A stretch of DNA of 64,000 nt, from contig NZ_CP116888.1 in the NCBI RefSeq assembly GCF_028421645.1, positions 1-64,000 of the forward strand. The letters are read 5' to 3'. The position numbers and the translations under genes were made by a program. Positions 35,521 through 44,251 of the stretch are shown here, one piece after another. Position 1 is the first letter of the stretch. Every line of letters begins with the position of its first letter. This stretch comes from Aneurinibacillus sp. Ricciae_BoGa-3. Its GTDB lineage: Bacteria > Bacillota > Bacilli > Aneurinibacillales > Aneurinibacillaceae. The notes under the pieces are model-generated. The model did no database searches, was not told the origin of the DNA, and saw only the letters and a program-made list of their open reading frames with translations.

Positions 35521-35757
35521 TATTCTTCTTCATCATCTTCTTCGTAAACATTTTCTAATATAAATATCGAGAACCTCTTTCATTAAATAATCTCGTATCT
35601 CAAAAGAGTTTTTCATTCCTTTGATTTTCCCCCACACTTCATTCGTTGGGATGTATCTAAATTTTAATTCCCATCCTTCAAAATTCCAATGCAAAAATGA
35701 ATCGCTTAGATTGGATTTCGTCCAAATAATATCGGCTATACGGATTAGTGTGTTGAA
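35521..35757 (-). pseudogene. 5'-truncated and frameshifted gene beside the tnpB element
   Basis: Minus-strand frame reads NTLIRIADIIWTKSNLSDSF, HWNFEGWELKFRYIPTNEVW, KNSFEIRDYLMKEVLDIY, then a shift into LENVYEEDDEEE and stop. No start exists at the 5' side, where the sequence changes to a stretch with GACTTCAACATTC and a G6 run similar in part to the left end of the neighbouring tnpB element. Probably a gene interrupted by an older insertion whose end remains. Confidence 0.45.
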
Positions 35758-35854
35758 ATAGGAGAGGAAGACCCCCCATAAATTAGCCTAAGAATGTTGA
35801 AGTCATTTTTGGGTTATACGATTTTGTGTTGGGAATAATTCTCTTAATCCCCAG

Positions 35855-36157
35855 TTAAATATGAATCCGATTATGTTTTTCCATCATATCTTTTGGATAT
35901 TTTTCTTTTAATACTGCACTTATATCCTCCATAGTTGATTGAATATATAAGAAAGCCGCATCTAATATTGCCTTTCTCTCCCTTACTTCTTTTTTGGATA
36001 AACCAGACCATTCAGGGTCAGCATCCGTATGAAGCATGTCATAAAGACCTTGCGGGTACTCAACAAGGAAATTTAGCCAGCTATTGAAATCTCTTATTTG
36101 AGCTTCTTCAACATCTTTCTCGTCAAGTTTTGAAACCATCTCTTGAAAGTTATTCAT
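35855..36157 (-). CDS. hypothetical protein, 100 aa
   Basis: All-helical (MNNFQEMVSKLDEKDVEEAQ; SKKEVRERKAILDAAFLYIQ). AGGAGTGG lies 7 bp before ATG 36157. Not recognised. Confidence 0.65.
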   Translation of the reverse strand: MNNFQEMVSKLDEKDVEEAQIRDFNSWLNFLVEYPQGLYDMLHTDADPEWSGLSKKEVRERKAILDAAFLYIQSTMEDISAVLKEKYPKDMMEKHNRIHI

Positions 36158-36289
36158 TTTCCATCCACTCCTATTTTGATAATAATGGATTTTATTATTT
36201 GCTTATTCCACTACATTACACCAGTTCAAATGATTAATATCAACATGATAATCCGATTTTAAAACTTTTTATTAAGGGGATTGATATTT

Positions 36290-36521
36290 ATGATTTCAAC
36301 ACGATGTTCCGAATAGCCTTAAAAACATTAGGACAGGTGAATGGTTGAAAAAAGAAGAGGATGGAAAACTCGAATTTACTGATAACGAGGACGAAAGACT
36401 CATTTTTTATAACCAAACCGATGCTGAAAACACATTGGAATATCTCTATCAATGTTTTTCAGATGCCTATGTTCTTCTTACTAAAGAGGAGGAGACTACC
36501 TTACAAAATCAACATTCTTAA
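36290..36521 (+). pseudogene. frameshifted small acidic gene
   Basis: ATG 36290 follows AAGGGGA but stops after eight codons (MISTRCSE). From about 36313 another frame is clearly coding to 36521: SLKNIRTGEWLKKEEDGKLE, then FTDNEDERLIFYNQTDAENT and YLYQCFSDAYVLLTKEEE. A one-base shift would join them into about 76 codons. Function not recognised. Confidence 0.45.
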
Positions 36522-36579
36522 TAGAAGAATCATTATCTATAGGATACGGGAAAGAACAGAAAGAAAGGGAGTAATATAA

Positions 36580-36690
36580 ATGGCTAAAAGGTTATCAGAT
36601 AATTTCCAAGTTGGTTTGTCCCAGAGGTTTATCGAAGAAACCTTATGGGATGAAAATATTAGGCTTTTCGGAATATGTAGTGGAAAATAA
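36580..36690 (+). CDS. 36-aa peptide
   Basis: MAKRLSDNFQVGLSQRFIEE with AAAGGGAG upstream of ATG 36580 and stop at 36688. It lies between two other + strand genes and is probably in one transcript with the gene at 36733. Function unknown. Confidence 0.4.
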   Translation: MAKRLSDNFQVGLSQRFIEETLWDENIRLFGICSGK

Positions 36691-36732
36691 ATTTCAGTAG
36701 ACACATTCTGTTCATTAAAAAGGAGTGAGGAA

Positions 36733-37041
36733 ATGATTGAAAAACTAAAGAACGGAAACACGTTAATTACATTAGGGGAAGGTACTGTTTTCACTGGAAA
36801 TGTTAGTGCTGATGAATCTGAAAAACCTTTTGGTATTTACTTCTCAGATAAAGAGAGTAAGTCAGAAAACGCAGTAATAATAGCACTTCCGAGCAACAAG
36901 GCAATAGCATCTTACATCATGACACTTGTTCGATTTTTAGATGCTTATGTTGATGAAAACACAGACCAAATCATGCTAAAAGCTCTTGAGGGATTAAAAG
37001 GAAATTTAGAACCAATGTTGCCTACAAAGAAAGCTGATTAA
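36733..37041 (+). CDS. hypothetical protein, 102 aa
   Basis: MIEKLKNGNTLITLGEGTVF; a beta-rich start and helical C-terminus (SYIMTLVRFLDAYVDENTDQ). AAGGAGTGAGG lies before ATG. Not recognised. Confidence 0.65.
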   Translation: MIEKLKNGNTLITLGEGTVFTGNVSADESEKPFGIYFSDKESKSENAVIIALPSNKAIASYIMTLVRFLDAYVDENTDQIMLKALEGLKGNLEPMLPTKKAD

Positions 37042-37095
37042 CACACAGTACGACTATATATAGTGACATAACAAAACGAAACGGTATTCCACCAT

Positions 37096-37425
37096 TTAAT
37101 CCGAATACCCGTTTTTAATAGAGGCTTGGTACTCTTCTTCCTTGTCTTCTACGTCCTGTTCGTCCTGTTTATCTCTTACGATACTACTTACATCACCAGA
37201 GACATTGATTAAAACCGTATATTCGTCTTGATTCCCAACCACTGAATAATTGACATTCATGAGTAAAGAACTACCGACTAACGCTTCAGAAACCAAATCA
37301 AGGAACCCCTCAAAATCCCTTTCGATAATCTCACTTAACGCAACAGCAACAACGCCTTCAATGTAGTTATCAACGGCTTGTTCCTGTATCTCTTGAATCG
37401 TTAGCGGCTTACTTAAAACCTTCAT
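37096..37425 (-). CDS. hypothetical protein, 109 aa
   Basis: Helix-rich first half (LTIQEIQEQAVDNYIEGVVA), then a beta-hairpin (EYTVLINVSGDVSSI) and an acidic tail. AAAAGAGTGAT lies before ATG 37425. Not recognised. Confidence 0.65.
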   Translation of the reverse strand: MKVLSKPLTIQEIQEQAVDNYIEGVVAVALSEIIERDFEGFLDLVSEALVGSSLLMNVNYSVVGNQDEYTVLINVSGDVSSIVRDKQDEQDVEDKEEEYQASIKNGYSD

Positions 37426-37540
37426 ATTATCACTCTTTTCCTTGTAATTTGTTTGATTTCAAACACCTTATTTTTAATGATGCTGTATTTTATACAAGGG
37501 GATAGGACAATATTCGTTTGGAAAAGAGCGCAAAATTAAC

Positions 37541-37577
37541 ATAAAAAAAGCCTTCGCTTTGTTTGCGAGGCTTTGTG
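37541..37577 (-). terminator. terminator on minus strand
   Basis: Minus strand AAGCCTCGC / GCGAAGGCTTTTTTT, downstream of the 212-aa gene. Confidence 0.8.
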
Positions 37578-37587
37578 TATCGTGTCC

Positions 37588-38226
37588 TTATGATTGATAA
37601 TTAAACTTCCGTTTCATCCGTACCTTTTCTTTATGTGCCTGTCTGTATTCTCTCTTATGGTTTAGTTTGTAATTGGGATGTAGAGATTGCGCTTTTAGAA
37701 GTTGTTGGTACAATCCTTGCACTTGCTCTGCTACATAGTTGATATCTTTGTAGTTCTCCTTTTTGTTAATGGATTGAAAAGAATTCTCTCCAAGGAGTTC
37801 TTTAAACATTCCATTCATCTCTTCCATTAATTCACTTGCTTCTTTCGGCAATTCAGCTAAATGCTTCTGCATCAAAGGCATGAAGTCCCAAGCATGTGCG
37901 GTATCAAAACCAAAATACCAGAATCCTTTCTTAAAGCCACTACCAACAGCCTTTGACGCAAAGGTAATCCCTCCGTGCGCCTCTAATGCCTGTATGCTTT
38001 TATGGTGCATGCCCCGTCCGAAATATGGATGGATTCTCTTTATTCCGACATACCCGTTTAAATTCCCAAAGTCAGGATGCCTCCAAATAACCAGATGATA
38101 CTTATTGTAAAGCATATCCATGAATTCTGGTTCGGTTTCCCACTTTGCTAAAAATGTTCGGTTAATGTATCTATTATCATCAAACTGATTTAATCGATTT
38201 TCAGGCACACGAAGCCATCCTTCCAT
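37588..38226 (-). CDS. phage/plasmid-type conserved protein, 212 aa
   Basis: Contains LNGYVGIKRIHPYFG, LEAHGGITFAS and FWYFGFDTAHAWDFMP. The HP.YG...HGG.TF...G.D.AHA.D pattern is shared by uncharacterised proteins of many Firmicute phages and plasmids; the His and Asp clusters suggest a metal or catalytic site, but no reaction is known to me. The C-terminus is very basic (KREYRQAHKEKVRMKRKF). The ribosome site before ATG 38226 is weak. Confidence 0.7.
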   Translation of the reverse strand: MEGWLRVPENRLNQFDDNRYINRTFLAKWETEPEFMDMLYNKYHLVIWRHPDFGNLNGYVGIKRIHPYFGRGMHHKSIQALEAHGGITFASKAVGSGFKKGFWYFGFDTAHAWDFMPLMQKHLAELPKEASELMEEMNGMFKELLGENSFQSINKKENYKDINYVAEQVQGLYQQLLKAQSLHPNYKLNHKREYRQAHKEKVRMKRKFNYQS

Positions 38227-38241
38227 TTTGCTTTTACCAAG

Positions 38242-38437
38242 CTATTTTATTTTACTCTTCAATTCTTCCCAACAATCCTCACCAACAATCCTCACAAAAG
38301 TTAAGCCAAACCGTACCCGTTCTTTTCTCAACGGATATCGAATATACTTTCCCTTTTTCTTTCAAAACATCCACATCTTTCCGTACCGTCCTAACTCCTG
38401 AATATGTATCCAGCCAATCTTTTTTATAAGTCCCTCC
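38242..38437 (-). pseudogene. small gene broken by 13-bp tandem duplication
   Basis: Frame reads TYKKDWLDTYSGVRTVRKDV, DVLKEKGKVYSISVEKRTGT, VWLNFCEDC. A perfect 13-bp duplication (CCAACAATCCTCA at 38269-38281 and 38282-38294) then introduces a stop. Removing one copy restores EELKSKIK and stop at 38242. The start codon is also missing after GAGGAGGG. 38445-38776 holds no supported gene. Confidence 0.55.
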
Positions 38438-38776
38438 TCATGGAATCCTTTTACTATCAAGTATCCGTTTTATCTCTATGGGTAGTATAAAGGGTTAAAC
38501 AATTAAAAGAAAGGAGCCATTATTTAATGAGTTCCCTTTAACCACCTTAATTATTGCACCTTTTTTAAAGTATAGAAGGTTTGGACTGTCTAAAATACGT
38601 TTTTAATTCCGTCTGTCATTTTGTTCATGTATTTCTCTCCTTTTGTCTGCAACCTTGTTTGTTTCCTGTTTATTTGAGTTATCTTGTATTATAGTTAGGG
38701 CTGAAAGACTTCACTACACTTGACCATTTTCCCATAAAAAGAACCTTGCCAATTGGTTATAAAATTTCTTTTAATC

Positions 38777-39232
38777 CTATTCATCTTCATCTGGAATCCC
38801 ATCGGGAAAATGTCCATCTTCAAATTCCAGTAGTGCAATGCGATTAGGATTCAGTCTTTCTGTTGCAATATAAGTTGGTGTAATGATATAAGACTCGACA
38901 GGCTTTATTTCTTTTAAACTCCAACACTCTTTATTATTCAAAGCGTCGTAGACTCCATAGTTATAAACTTCTTCTGGTTGAACAATTTCCTCTTCGTCTA
39001 ACTCAAACCGATAAACTCGTAATGGTTTATACAAACTTATCTTTTCGTTGTAGACATCTCTATCACGAATATAAGAAATGGCATTCATGCAATCCATAAT
39101 ATCTTCACTGATACATACTCTTTTAATATCACTGTTTCCATGTCCGTGGATTAAATAAGATTCTGGAACTTTAGGTTCAAAAGTGTCGATTATATTTTCA
39201 ATGTCTCGACTCACATGATAATAGGTTTTCAT
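38777..39232 (-). CDS. 'YHVS...FEPKVP' family protein, 151 aa
   Basis: MKTYYHVSRDIENIIDTFEP, KVPES, KRVCISEDIMDCMNAI: the same opening pattern as the 243-aa protein at 16387-17118 but with a shorter and different C-terminal part ending in an acidic tail. AGAGGAGT lies before ATG 39232. Family of unknown function in phages and plasmids. Confidence 0.7.
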   Translation of the reverse strand: MKTYYHVSRDIENIIDTFEPKVPESYLIHGHGNSDIKRVCISEDIMDCMNAISYIRDRDVYNEKISLYKPLRVYRFELDEEEIVQPEEVYNYGVYDALNNKECWSLKEIKPVESYIITPTYIATERLNPNRIALLEFEDGHFPDGIPDEDE

Positions 39233-39373
39233 AGTGACTCCTCTACATCTGGTTTGATTATATTTTCATTGTACATGATAAAATGTCGCCAAATGAAATG
39301 GAAAGAAAAAGACCCGTTTTAGCACAGGTCATTTTTCATAATCCAACCTATTCAATTTTCATAATTTGACATC

Positions 39374-39739
39374 CTATGATACTCTTTCAACAATTATAGA
39401 TTGCTGAAATTCGTTTGCTAAATTAGCATTGAAAAATCTCACACCATCGATAAAATAGTAAATCTGATTTTCAAACCCCTTTGCTTTGTCCATATCATTC
39501 TTTTGTTTAGCCCAATTCCAGAATGCCATATACTCATTAAATTGCTTTTTAATATCGTCATCAGATAAGACAATTTCTCTCTCATAATCTCTAACATGCT
39601 TGTTAGTTTCATTATTTTTCACACCAAATGCTTTTCTAATGATTGCAATCTGTACCATTACTCTTAAACTCTGCTCCCTTGTTGCTAAAAATTGAGAATC
39701 TAAATCAATTACTTTTTTCATTACCTTTGTATTATTCAT
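39374..39739 (-). CDS. hypothetical helical protein, 121 aa
   Basis: MNNTKVMKKVIDLDSQFLAT; helical, no motif. GGGGGAA upstream of ATG 39739. It is in the AT-rich minus-strand block. Not recognised. Confidence 0.65.
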   Translation of the reverse strand: MNNTKVMKKVIDLDSQFLATREQSLRVMVQIAIIRKAFGVKNNETNKHVRDYEREIVLSDDDIKKQFNEYMAFWNWAKQKNDMDKAKGFENQIYYFIDGVRFFNANLANEFQQSIIVERVS

Positions 39740-39850
39740 TTTCTATTTCCCCCAATTTTAATAGGGTATTCGAATTATATGGTGGAATACCCATAAATTA
39801 AAATATTTTAATAAACTATTCCTTAGTCTCATCTACGAAATATGTAGCAA

Positions 39851-40396
39851 CTACCATTCCGTTTTAGCATTATCTAAATATGAATTAAGATTATTTAATT
39901 CAGCAACAAATTTAAAATTGGAGATGATAAATTTGTCGAGATAATCCCTTGTGATGCCGTTATATTCATTCATTCCCTTATGAATGTGCATTAGTTCTAT
40001 AAACGGTTCATATAAGTCTTTATATTTTTCTTCTAAAATCTTTGAAATCGTTGACCAATGTTCACCTATTCTGCAAGGATAAAATGAATTATCGGATATA
40101 TCAATTACACCACATCTGTTGTCTGTTACTATATTCTTTACATGTTTATAGTAGTCGGTCACTAAACTCGTATCGGCTACTAACTCCATACCTTTTGTCA
40201 TTCCTTTGCTAATGAACACTTTAATAAAATCCTTGATTTCTCCTTCTTCTAATTCAACCCCATACTCACTTTTGACTTCTTCAAAAATTTTTTCTGCAAC
40301 CTTTTTTTCATAAATGTCAAAGGCTTCTCTAAGTTGTTCTTCATTTAATCCATGAATAGGTTTTTGTTCCCTTTTGAAAAACTGTGTCGTACTCAT
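39851..40396 (-). CDS. hypothetical protein, 181 aa
   Basis: Helical (EEQLREAFDIYEKKVAEKIF; FIKVFISKGMTKGMELVAD). AAAGGAGAGAGG lies before ATG 40396. Not recognised. 40397-40622 shows no gene. Confidence 0.65.
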   Translation of the reverse strand: MSTTQFFKREQKPIHGLNEEQLREAFDIYEKKVAEKIFEEVKSEYGVELEEGEIKDFIKVFISKGMTKGMELVADTSLVTDYYKHVKNIVTDNRCGVIDISDNSFYPCRIGEHWSTISKILEEKYKDLYEPFIELMHIHKGMNEYNGITRDYLDKFIISNFKFVAELNNLNSYLDNAKTEW

Positions 40397-40622
40397 TTAC
40401 CTCTCTCCTTTACTGCACAGTTTGTGTCAATTTCTCACCAGTTTGTTTACCACTATAATTTCAAAGGATTTGTTTCCACTACTCAATCCGAACACCCTTT
40501 TAATAAAGACTTATTTTAATTGCCCAGCGTATTCTATATCATTGTTTCATTCATCATATCATTCTATTGCGAATGTTGTTATTTTAGAATTCACTTTCCA
40601 CTATAAAATCCGACGAGCCTAT

Positions 40623-40940
40623 TTAATTTGCAATTTGAGTAACATATTGTTGAGAAAAGATGCATCCCATTCCTTTTAATTTGTTTTGAATTTTAACTAT
40701 TTTTTCAGGGCGTACTGACAGCATGCCATAGGAATTTAATCTCCATGCCCATGCATTTTGCTTTCCATCCTTTATATATCCATGTCGTTTGTAGAAAGAA
40801 AAAGCATACTCACCAATTGCCCCGCATTGGAACTCAGACATAATTTGGCGTTGCTGTTCCCAAGGCAGTTCCTTACTAATCGAGATATACGTACCTTTAT
40901 AGTCTCCATTCGTCACTTCAAAAAAGTTACACACTGTCAT
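40623..40940 (-). CDS. hypothetical protein, 105 aa
   Basis: MTVCNFFEVTNGDYKGTYIS then a mixed region with GEYAFSFYKRHGYIKDG. GAGAGGATG precedes ATG 40940 by seven bases. It lies 29 bp downstream of the 201-aa gene and may be in one transcript with it. Not recognised. Confidence 0.65.
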   Translation of the reverse strand: MTVCNFFEVTNGDYKGTYISISKELPWEQQRQIMSEFQCGAIGEYAFSFYKRHGYIKDGKQNAWAWRLNSYGMLSVRPEKIVKIQNKLKGMGCIFSQQYVTQIAN

Positions 40941-40969
40941 TTATGTTCATCCTCTCTAAAAATCAGTTT

Positions 40970-41575
40970 TTACGCCACTTTTTTAATTGGACGAGTCGTT
41001 TGCTGTTCACTACGCAAGAATGCCATATAGCCATTTGCCCGTTCTGGATTTGTGAAGTTTGCGACATTTTCTCCTTTAAGAAAGACTGCAGTGGTGTATT
41101 CAACAGGCAAATCATGAGGGAATCCATCTTCCCCGCGTTGTTTTACCTCAAAAGTCGGCATTTGGTAGTTCGGTAGCTCCCATAAGACGCTTCCACTCCG
41201 AATATCTACCACTTTCACAATGCTATCTGTATAAATAAGTGAACCTCCTGTACTACGCTGTGTGGCAAGTAACATTGGAGCTTTTATTTCTCCATTTGTT
41301 ACTTCCATTGTACCTATTACATCATTTTCTTCGAGCCAATCTTCTCCTGTTTCAATATCTCCTAAGTGCAAACGGAAGCGTGAATCCAAACTATAAAGAC
41401 GGTCTAATACTAAAATTAAGCTGTCTGCTGTTTGTTTTGGATACCAAATATCATTGAACACCTTGTATTCCTGATTTTTACCCGTGGACAAAATCTCTAC
41501 GGTTACAATTCTCATTCCATAAGCACCTGTTGTTTCATTTAATACCTTCGTAAATTTTCTCTTTTCTTTTACCAT
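40970..41575 (-). CDS. hypothetical protein, 201 aa, with hairpin leader
   Basis: MVKEKRKFTKVLNETTGAYG; beta-rich middle (LHLGDIETGEDWLEENDVIG). ATG 41575 follows AAAAAGGAGAG. A small hairpin GTGATA-AGCG-TATCAC sits just upstream of the ribosome site and recurs in the leader of the 65-aa gene at 43869-44066. An in-frame GTG lies inside that hairpin but is not favoured. Function unknown. Confidence 0.65.
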   Translation of the reverse strand: MVKEKRKFTKVLNETTGAYGMRIVTVEILSTGKNQEYKVFNDIWYPKQTADSLILVLDRLYSLDSRFRLHLGDIETGEDWLEENDVIGTMEVTNGEIKAPMLLATQRSTGGSLIYTDSIVKVVDIRSGSVLWELPNYQMPTFEVKQRGEDGFPHDLPVEYTTAVFLKGENVANFTNPERANGYMAFLRSEQQTTRPIKKVA

Positions 41576-41595
41576 TAAAAATCTCTCCTTTTTAC

Positions 41596-41611
41596 GTGAT
41601 AAGCGTATCAC
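41596..41611 (-). promoter_or_regulatory. leader hairpin GTGATA-N4-TATCAC
   Basis: Six-bp perfect stem with four-base loop, followed within a few bases by GTAAAAAGGAGAG. The same hairpin-plus-site block occurs at 44084-44099. Possible translational control element or protein-binding RNA hairpin. Confidence 0.4.
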
Positions 41612-41708
41612 CTGATATATAAAATTTGCTTCTTTATTCTATACAGGCATGTACAGTGTTATAAGAGAAGAATGGCAGGATAACCAAGGGCGACATTTTG
41701 AGCCAAAT

Positions 41709-41741
41709 AAAAAAGACATGGCGGATTCCCACAATGTCTTT
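41709..41741 (-). terminator. terminator on minus strand
   Basis: Minus strand AAAGACATTG ... CCATGTCTTTTTT, after the 66-aa gene. Confidence 0.65.
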
Positions 41742-41941
41742 TACTTAATTATTAACAGTTTTTCCATATCTAGAATCTTGAACTCGATTGTGTAATAAAT
41801 GCTTATTTTGAGGTAATCTTCCTCAACCATCTTATGACGTTGATTGAAATAGGGTAGCAAGATGTTAACCCACTTTTTTAATTCTTCCCATGACATTCTA
41901 CTTACTTCATCCAAGGTTGGTACATCAATATCTAACCTCAA
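41741..41941 (-). CDS. 66-aa paralog of the 42126 C-terminal unit
   Basis: MRLDIDVPTLDEVSRMSWEE, then LKKWVNILLPYFNQRHKM and EEDYLKISIYY. It matches residues of the downstream-neighbour protein end (MKLDIKIPSLDEMDNMSLEE) nearly position by position. TTG start with AGGAGTGTG about 13 bp upstream. A small helical protein of unknown function present in two versions here. Confidence 0.6.
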   Translation of the reverse strand: MRLDIDVPTLDEVSRMSWEELKKWVNILLPYFNQRHKMVEEDYLKISIYYTIEFKILDMEKLLIIK

Positions 41942-42087
41942 TTACAAAATCACACTCCTACTGTTAGGTTTATAACCGTAACATCGGTAGTTTATAAGCT
42001 ATTCTGAATCGTTTATCCTTTATAAATATGACAAATGTATAAATGAATATATTGACAGTAGTTAAGTAATACCTCAAAAAAGAACAC

Positions 42088-42121
42088 AGTAAAAAGGCAT
42101 TGAAATATCCAATGCCTTCTC
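42088..42121 (-). terminator. terminator on minus strand
   Basis: Minus strand AAGGCATTGGATA / TATTTCAATGCCTTTTT hairpin. Confidence 0.75.
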
Positions 42122-42125
42122 AATC

Positions 42126-42995
42126 CTACTCTTTATTCATCTTACTTGGAGCAATTCGATGCCATTTATTAATTCCACTCTCGATATTCTCAATCATCAT
42201 GGAGAATGACAGATATGCCATGATTTTCAGGTAATCCTCTTGATTCATTTGAAAGCGACTGCCGTAATAAGGAGCTAACTTTCGTTCCCATTCTTTTAGT
42301 TCTTCCAGTGACATGTTATCCATTTCATCTAATGACGGTATTTTTATATCTAATTTCATGGTTAACATCCTCTTCTCATTGTTTTGATTCTCTTTTACCT
42401 TGTTTGTATTCTGTCCTTTTGCACCCCCTATAAGTTCTCCTTCGCTGTTGATTATCTTGAAGTTCTTTCTTGCCGTCTGAGATTCTTTATGCGTTAAAAG
42501 CGATTCAAGAAATGCCAGAGATGGATTGTCACACTGAATTTTCTTCATATCCTTTGCTTTAGTGCGAAAGATAAAAGATTCATTGTAGTTATCACTATGT
42601 TCAACCCGTTGCAAAGGCTGGAATACAAAATCTTCCTCGTCCAATTTAACAATAGAAAATCCTTTTGTATTTTGGCTTACGTTACTTAAATATTTTCCAT
42701 AGATACTATGTTGATAACGGGTTCCTAACGAAAAACCGCTCTTACCGATATCTACTCGTTTGTATTTATAAAGGCTTTCAACTGTCATAACATCTATACA
42801 GTCTGTATGTGCTTTGGATACATTTCCAACGAACAAATCGTTTGCATTCGACCTTATAAACTCTTCTAAATACAACGGAACAATTTCGGTGATTTCATAG
42901 CTCATACTTAAAGTCAAATACGCTTCCTTAATATTTTCTATCCAAACATTATCCTCAAACAAACTTTGATATTTTTCAGGAACTAAATGTAACAT
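42126..42995 (-). CDS. two-part hypothetical protein or fused gene pair, 289 aa
   Basis: Residues 1-212 (MLHLVPEKYQSLFEDNVWIE...) are not recognised. Residues 213-289 repeat the 66-aa neighbour (MKLDIKIPSLDEMDNMSLEE). The second part has its own AGAGGATG site and ATG at 42359, so it may be made as a separate 77-aa protein; the upstream frame simply runs into it without a stop. Either a recent fusion by loss of a stop or an internal start. Confidence 0.65.
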   Translation of the reverse strand: MLHLVPEKYQSLFEDNVWIENIKEAYLTLSMSYEITEIVPLYLEEFIRSNANDLFVGNVSKAHTDCIDVMTVESLYKYKRVDIGKSGFSLGTRYQHSIYGKYLSNVSQNTKGFSIVKLDEEDFVFQPLQRVEHSDNYNESFIFRTKAKDMKKIQCDNPSLAFLESLLTHKESQTARKNFKIINSEGELIGGAKGQNTNKVKENQNNEKRMLTMKLDIKIPSLDEMDNMSLEELKEWERKLAPYYGSRFQMNQEDYLKIMAYLSFSMMIENIESGINKWHRIAPSKMNKE

Positions 42996-43131
42996 ACATA
43001 TGCACCATCCTTTTTAATTTTTTTACCTATGTTGAAGGCTTCTCTGTCTAGACAAATATTGAGTCGTCGATATTGAACTTTGTATACTTCTCTAATGACC
43101 TTAACCGTTTAAGATAATCCTAATAGCCCTT

Positions 43132-43308
43132 TTAGATAACCATCGTAACCTTTAAATCATCTCCTAAACGACTAATCGGTTCCCCTTCATTGCTTATCGT
43201 GTAGAGACGACCATCAACCTCTGCATAGACATCTTCGCTTTCAATGTTTTTATATAAGGTGCGGTTTCCGTAATCTTCAGCGATACATCTTACTTTAATT
43301 TCTTCCAT
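43132..43308 (-). CDS. 58-aa hypothetical protein
   Basis: MEEIKVRCIAEDYGNRTLYK, beta-rich with acidic patches. AGAAAGGTGG lies before ATG 43308, which is much better than upstream in-frame starts. Not recognised. Confidence 0.6.
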   Translation of the reverse strand: MEEIKVRCIAEDYGNRTLYKNIESEDVYAEVDGRLYTISNEGEPISRLGDDLKVTMVI

Positions 43309-43512
43309 GTAAAATCCACCTTTCTTATTTTCGTTCCTTTTCATCAGATAATCGTATCTCCTGCTCTGTTCATTAACGTTATATTTTACACATTTACTGT
43401 GCGAACCATTACCCATTGTGCGAAACACTTTTCTTAATATCGGCATGAACACAGTCCAGGATTATGCTATGTAATACTCCATTCATTGAATAGGGTATGC
43501 CGTGATTGGCGT

Positions 43513-43797
43513 TTAATTTTCGTCAGACAAATATTGTTTCAAATATTCCATCTTTCTTATCATTTCTTGCTTTTGAAAGTTGATAATTTGTTGTGCTTGT
43601 TCAAAGCTGATGACTTTTTCATGAGCAAGTGCAGACGCCATATCAATATGCGTGGCGTTTTCTAAAAGAGCCTTCGCATAATCCTTGATATATGGAATTT
43701 GACCTTTACTTGGAGATAACAGATTGTCAATTTCTTGTTGTTTTTTCCCCGTTTCACGAATTGCGTCGTTCCAAGCAGTAGATGCCTTTTTACTCAT
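43513..43797 (-). CDS. hypothetical helical protein, 94 aa
   Basis: MSKKASTAWNDAIRETGKKQ; all helix, Gln-rich end (SFEQAQQIINFQKQEMIRKM). AAGGGGAGAAAA precedes ATG 43797. Not recognised. Confidence 0.65.
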   Translation of the reverse strand: MSKKASTAWNDAIRETGKKQQEIDNLLSPSKGQIPYIKDYAKALLENATHIDMASALAHEKVISFEQAQQIINFQKQEMIRKMEYLKQYLSDEN

Positions 43798-43868
43798 GAT
43801 TTTCTCCCCTTTTTTTATGTTTTCTCGGCGACCCAACGAACTTCAATTTGTTCGTTTCGCTTTTTAAG

Positions 43869-44066
43869 TCAATGATTTGATAGCATTTTGTAAACCATAA
43901 TTTTACGTCCAATGGAGTCGGGAAAAACTTCCGTTAATGTGTATCCAATGAGCGTTTCTGGTTTAATCTGATGTCCAGAATTTGCATCTACAAAAACTTG
44001 AATAAGTGCTGGAACTGTTGGATGCTGTGCATAATCAACATAAACCTCAAACACGTTGTTTGTCAT
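43869..44066 (-). CDS. 65-aa hypothetical protein with hairpin leader
   Basis: MTNNVFEVYVDYAQHPTVPA, a small alpha/beta protein. ATG 44066 follows AAAAAGGAGAG and the leader hairpin at 44084-44099. Not recognised. Confidence 0.6.
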   Translation of the reverse strand: MTNNVFEVYVDYAQHPTVPALIQVFVDANSGHQIKPETLIGYTLTEVFPDSIGRKIMVYKMLSNH

Positions 44067-44083
44067 ACGACTCTCCTTTTTAC

Positions 44084-44099
44084 GTGATAAAGCTATCAC
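44084..44099 (-). promoter_or_regulatory. leader hairpin GTGATA-N4-TATCAC, second copy
   Basis: Same stem as at 41596-41611 with a different loop, again followed by ACGTAAAAAGGAGAG on the minus strand. The stem is kept while the coding sequences downstream differ. Confidence 0.4.
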
Positions 44100-44199
44100 C
44101 TGTTATAAGTATTTCTCTATTTTATACACGCCTGCTTTTACTAATTCCTCTAAACCTATAGACAAGAAAAGGTGTTTTTATAATTTTTAACATTTCTTC

Positions 44200-44236
44200 C
44201 AATTAGAAAACATCACCAAATCTATATTTGGCGACG
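44200..44236 (-). terminator. terminator-like hairpin
   Basis: Minus strand ACGTCGCCAAAT / ATTTGGTGATGTTTT, downstream of the endonuclease-like gene. Confidence 0.6.
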
Positions 44237-44251
44237 TTTTTGTTGATTTAT

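Noticed and set aside
42126..42359. Separate gene annotated independently of the 289-aa frame
   Set aside because: It has its own ribosome site, but it is in frame with the upstream part, so it is reported as a possible internal start rather than as a second feature.
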